Assembly: GCA_017885385.1 (NCBI GenBank)
Contig: JAFNGF010000288.1
Location: 8,034-15,206 of the forward strand
DNA from: Planctomycetota bacterium
GTDB taxonomy: Bacteria; Planctomycetota; Phycisphaerae; Sedimentisphaerales; Anaerobacaceae
DNA: 7,173 nt
Direction of reading: 5' to 3'
Both the position numbers and the translations under genes were made by a program. Numbering within the stretch: the first letter of the stretch is position 1; every line of letters begins with the position of its first letter. Below the pieces are notes generated by a model. That model was not told the origin of the DNA. It made no database searches and was given only the letters and a program-made list of their open reading frames with translations. Shown here piece by piece: positions 6,053-7,173 of the stretch.

Positions 6053-6280
6053 ATGTCCTATTATAATTTAACCTTTTATTCTCTCTGCAAACCTACTGCA
6101 AGTGGTGTTTATTCCACCCAGAAAACTAGTGACAACCACCTATTAATGGCTGGGGCGAGTGCACAGAAAACGGGGCTGACTGTCCCTAATAAACCGAGGG
6201 GAATAGCGGGGATAATTAGGAAAAGAGATAAGAGATATGTAAGTTATTTGCCGGCAATTGCGGCTTTTGGAGGTTTATAA
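6053..6280 (+). CDS. doubtful small ORF (75 aa) between the two rightward genes
   Basis: It starts 3 bases after the preceding stop, and its TAA overlaps the next ATG by one base (TAATG at 6278-6282), an arrangement typical of coupled genes. Against this, there is no good ribosome site before 6053, no signal or domain is visible, and residues around LLMAGASA come from a direct repeat also found at 6700. It has no membrane segment. It may simply be open intergenic sequence. Confidence 0.22.
   Translation: MSYYNLTFYSLCKPTASGVYSTQKTSDNHLLMAGASAQKTGLTVPNKPRGIAGIIRKRDKRYVSYLPAIAAFGGL
6123..6173 (+). repeat. direct repeat upstream of the membrane-protein gene
   Basis: About 50 bases that recur at 6682-6733, with one indel and an exact 20-base core (6140-6159 and 6700-6719, CTATTAATGGCTGGGGCGAG). 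Both copies are read as LLMAGASA in the local ORFs. Confidence 0.65.
6269..6273 (+). promoter_or_regulatory. GGAGG ribosome site of the membrane-protein gene
   Basis: GGAGG lies 6 bases before the ATG at 6280 and fixes that start. No convincing promoter is seen in 6050-6279; a TATAAT at 6062-6067 has no -35 partner. Transcription may come from the promoter at 5101. Confidence 0.7.
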
Positions 6281-6867
6281 TGAAGGGCCTTACTAAAGCT
6301 CTGAAAATTATTGCTATTGTCCTGAATATCATTTTGCTGGCTGGTCTTATATGTTTCCTGATAAGGCTTGGCGCTCACCCTCAAACCCTTAGCGACTGGG
6401 CGGGATTCATATCAATGTTTGCGTTCCCTCCCATAACGCTCATTACTATTGCGTTGACATTTTATAAAAAGTCCCGGATTCTTACTTCTGTTCTCAGGAT
6501 TATTGCTGTTATTGTAAACGCCTCTTTTCTGCTTATCCTTATTTGTGTTACGGCTATAGGCCGTGTTCATCTCGAGGGCCTTGCTATGTGGCTGCTCGGC
6601 TTAATGGGTTATGGATTACCTGTTCTAAACGTCTTGGCTCTGGCATTGACTTTTAGAAAAGGAAAGGAGAAAATTGCGGAGAAACTAGGGACAGCCAGGC
6701 TATTAATGGCTGGGGCGAGCGCAGAGAAGATGGTGAGTGGATCCCCGCTTACGCGGGGACAAGTTTACCCCTGCGAAGGCAGGGGTGGGAATGAACCCGC
6801 AGCAAATGACGGCAAGGGCCTATTTCGTGCGGGCCAAACAAGGGATGACCCCGGCGAGCCCAGATAA
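6280..6867 (+). CDS. four-helix membrane protein built from two tandem two-helix units (195 aa)
   Basis: No recognised family. Four hydrophobic segments at about 8-30, 38-61, 69-93 and 100-125 predict an inner-membrane protein; there is no cleavable signal peptide. Residues 4-64 and 68-128 align without gaps at about 20 of 61 identical positions (shared LT..L.IIA...N, LIC, W, P and ALTF.K), so the core arose by internal duplication. A strong GGAGG precedes the ATG. From about residue 138 on, the sequence is encoded by dispersed repeat DNA (6682-6867) and is polar and low in family character, so the ancestral protein probably ended near residue 135 and this tail is accidental. It follows the NDT/TIR-like gene after 230 bases on the same strand and may be co-transcribed. 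Its function is unknown; partner, anchor or pore roles are guesses. Confidence 0.65.
   Translation: MKGLTKALKIIAIVLNIILLAGLICFLIRLGAHPQTLSDWAGFISMFAFPPITLITIALTFYKKSRILTSVLRIIAVIVNASFLLILICVTAIGRVHLEGLAMWLLGLMGYGLPVLNVLALALTFRKGKEKIAEKLGTARLLMAGASAEKMVSGSPLTRGQVYPCEGRGGNEPAANDGKGLFRAGQTRDDPGEPR
6682..6733 (+). repeat. direct repeat inside the 3' end of the membrane-protein gene
   Basis: Second copy of the repeat at 6123-6173, 560 bases downstream and in the same orientation. It encodes residues about 136-150 of the membrane protein and begins the repeat-derived tail. Confidence 0.65.
6738..6786. repeat. two adjacent REP-like hairpins
   Basis: CCCCGC/GCGGGG with loop TTAC (6743-6758), then ACCCCTGC/GCAGGGGT with loop GAAG (6767-6786). 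The flanking GTGGAT and GGGAATGA match the ends of the widespread ATTCCCGC-GAAAGC palindromes. They lie within the coding tail of the membrane protein. Confidence 0.6.
6842..6860 (+). repeat. 19-base direct repeat, copy 1
   Basis: GGGATGACCCCGGCGAGCC is identical at 6842-6860 and 6894-6912, 52 bases apart. Copy 1 overlaps the end of the membrane-protein ORF; copy 2 overlaps the likely terminator at 6902-6925. Confidence 0.7.
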
Positions 6868-6878
6868 GCGGGCCAGAT

Positions 6879-6912
6879 CCCTCGACTGCGCTCGGGATGA
6901 CCCCGGCGAGCC
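6879..6912 (+). repeat. TCGACT-type repeat joined to direct repeat copy 2
   Basis: CCCTCGACTGCGCTCGGGATGA (6879-6900) is a third relative of the repeats at 4435-4458 and 4874-4896. It runs directly into the second copy of the 19-base repeat (6894-6912). Confidence 0.5.
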
Positions 6913-6925
6913 GGGACCATTTTTT
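6902..6925 (+). terminator. short GC stem plus T6 after the membrane-protein gene
   Basis: CCCGG (6902-6906) pairs with CCGGG (6911-6915) around CGAG, and six T follow at 6920-6925 after a 4-base gap. The stem is short and derived from repeat DNA, so it is a plausible but not strong intrinsic terminator, 35 bases past the stop. Confidence 0.45.
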
Positions 6926-6938
6926 CTTAAACCTGCGC

Positions 6939-6967
6939 TTGACATTGGCCGAATAATCTGTTACGTA
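6939..6967 (+). promoter_or_regulatory. possible promoter with consensus TTGACA
   Basis: A perfect TTGACA at 6939-6944, but the hexamer 17 bases on is TACGTA (6962-6967), a poor -10; the nearby TATAGC (6966-6971) is 21 bases away. It would drive a short transcript ending at the terminator at 7091-7127 or a gene beyond the window. Confidence 0.25.
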
Positions 6968-7004
6968 TAGCTTGGATCTCGGTCATTTTGGCGTCTATTG
7001 AGTC

Positions 7005-7067
7005 ATGAAGATTATTATCAACAACTCGATTATCATAATTATTGAGGACAGATTAAAGCTGCCCTGA
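7005..7067 (+). CDS. tiny isoleucine-rich ORF, possible leader peptide
   Basis: ATG at 7005, TGA at 7065-7067, 20 residues, eight of them isoleucine in two runs (three, then five in a row). A strong terminator hairpin begins 24 bases after the stop, the layout of amino-acid attenuators. There is no good ribosome site, and AT-rich DNA readily yields Ile codons. The gene that would be controlled lies outside the window. Confidence 0.15.
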   Translation: MKIIINNSIIIIIEDRLKLP

Positions 7068-7090
7068 GAAAGGCAATTTGAGGGTGATTC

Positions 7091-7127
7091 AAGCCTTCCA
7101 AAGCAGCAGCTTCTGGAAGGCTTTTTT
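7091..7127 (+). terminator. intrinsic terminator, 10-bp stem with T6
   Basis: AAGCCTTCCA (7091-7100) pairs exactly with TGGAAGGCTT (7114-7123). An inner AAGC/GCTT stem (7101-7112) extends it with one bulged C, and the T run at 7122-7127 follows. It works only rightward. No gene directly precedes it, so it ends either a short RNA from 6928-7090, or read-through from the membrane-protein gene, or is an attenuator. Confidence 0.8.
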
Positions 7128-7138
7128 GTTGGTGAGGG

Positions 7139-7157
7139 AACCACAGATTTCACAGAT
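7139..7157 (+). repeat. AACCAYRGATTTCACAGAY repeat, copy 2
   Basis: 16 of 19 bases match 4761-4779 in the same orientation. After it, 7158-7173 holds nothing recognisable before the window ends. Confidence 0.4.
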
Positions 7158-7173
7158 TTGCAATGGTGAATGG

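Noticed and set aside
6062..6067. TATAAT just after the NDT/TIR-like gene as a promoter for the downstream gene
   Set aside because: No -35-like hexamer lies 15-19 bases upstream.
141..6265. Identical 16-mer GCCGGCAATTGCGGCT at 141-156 and 6250-6265
   Set aside because: One copy encodes ordinary helicase residues (AAIAG); the match is short, partly palindromic and may be coincidence.
6738..6912. Clustered short repeats as a CRISPR array
   Set aside because: Repeats differ in sequence and spacing, there are no uniform spacers, and each fits a REP-like or dispersed intergenic repeat.
4761..7157. The AACCA..GATTTCACAGA copies as ends of a mobile element around the cassette
   Set aside because: They are in direct orientation, only 19 bases and imperfect, there is no transposase or integrase, and this motif type is a common dispersed repeat.

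Overview
The window looks like chromosomal DNA from an uncultured planctomycete, most likely of the Phycisphaerae type. The strongest clue is an HNH endonuclease carrying an AP2-like DNA-binding domain, a family I associate with those genomes. The PolA sequence style (IDGHAHIY at its N-terminus) and the abundance of short dispersed intergenic repeats fit this. The lineage is inferred from family resemblance only; there is no rRNA or other phylogenetic marker here.

The left half (1-4395) reads leftward. In transcription order it holds an HNH-AP2 endonuclease-like module (about 4395-3823), a complete DNA polymerase I (start codon at 3681, stop ending at 952), a small unrecognised lipoprotein (836-414) and the first 84 codons of an RhlE-like DEAD-box RNA helicase, cut by the window edge. 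The endonuclease and polA share one open frame with no stop between them, so the longest ORF is a 1129-residue HNH-AP2-PolA fusion. The endonuclease also has a strong AGGAGGG ribosome site facing ATC codons where an ATG would be expected. Perfect inverted repeats without T tracts follow polA and the lipoprotein.

The centre (4396-5233) is an 838-base gene-free divergent spacer. It is a mosaic of short dispersed repeats, one apparently interrupted by another, and ends in a near-consensus sigma-70-type promoter (TTGACG, 17 bases, TATAAT) whose entire spacer is an inverted repeat. Two more dyads flank it.

The right part (5234-6867) reads rightward. A cytosolic protein with a nucleoside-deoxyribosyltransferase/TIR-like fold signature (271 aa) is followed 3 bases later by a doubtful 75-codon ORF, which overlaps by one base the start of a four-helix membrane protein made of two tandem copies of a two-helix unit. 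The tail of the membrane protein runs into repeat DNA. The final 306 bases contain further repeats, two likely terminators and a tiny isoleucine-rich ORF just before the stronger terminator. The regulated NDT/TIR-like plus membrane-protein cassette is the best candidate for an undescribed system; the HNH-AP2-PolA frame fusion is the best single oddity.
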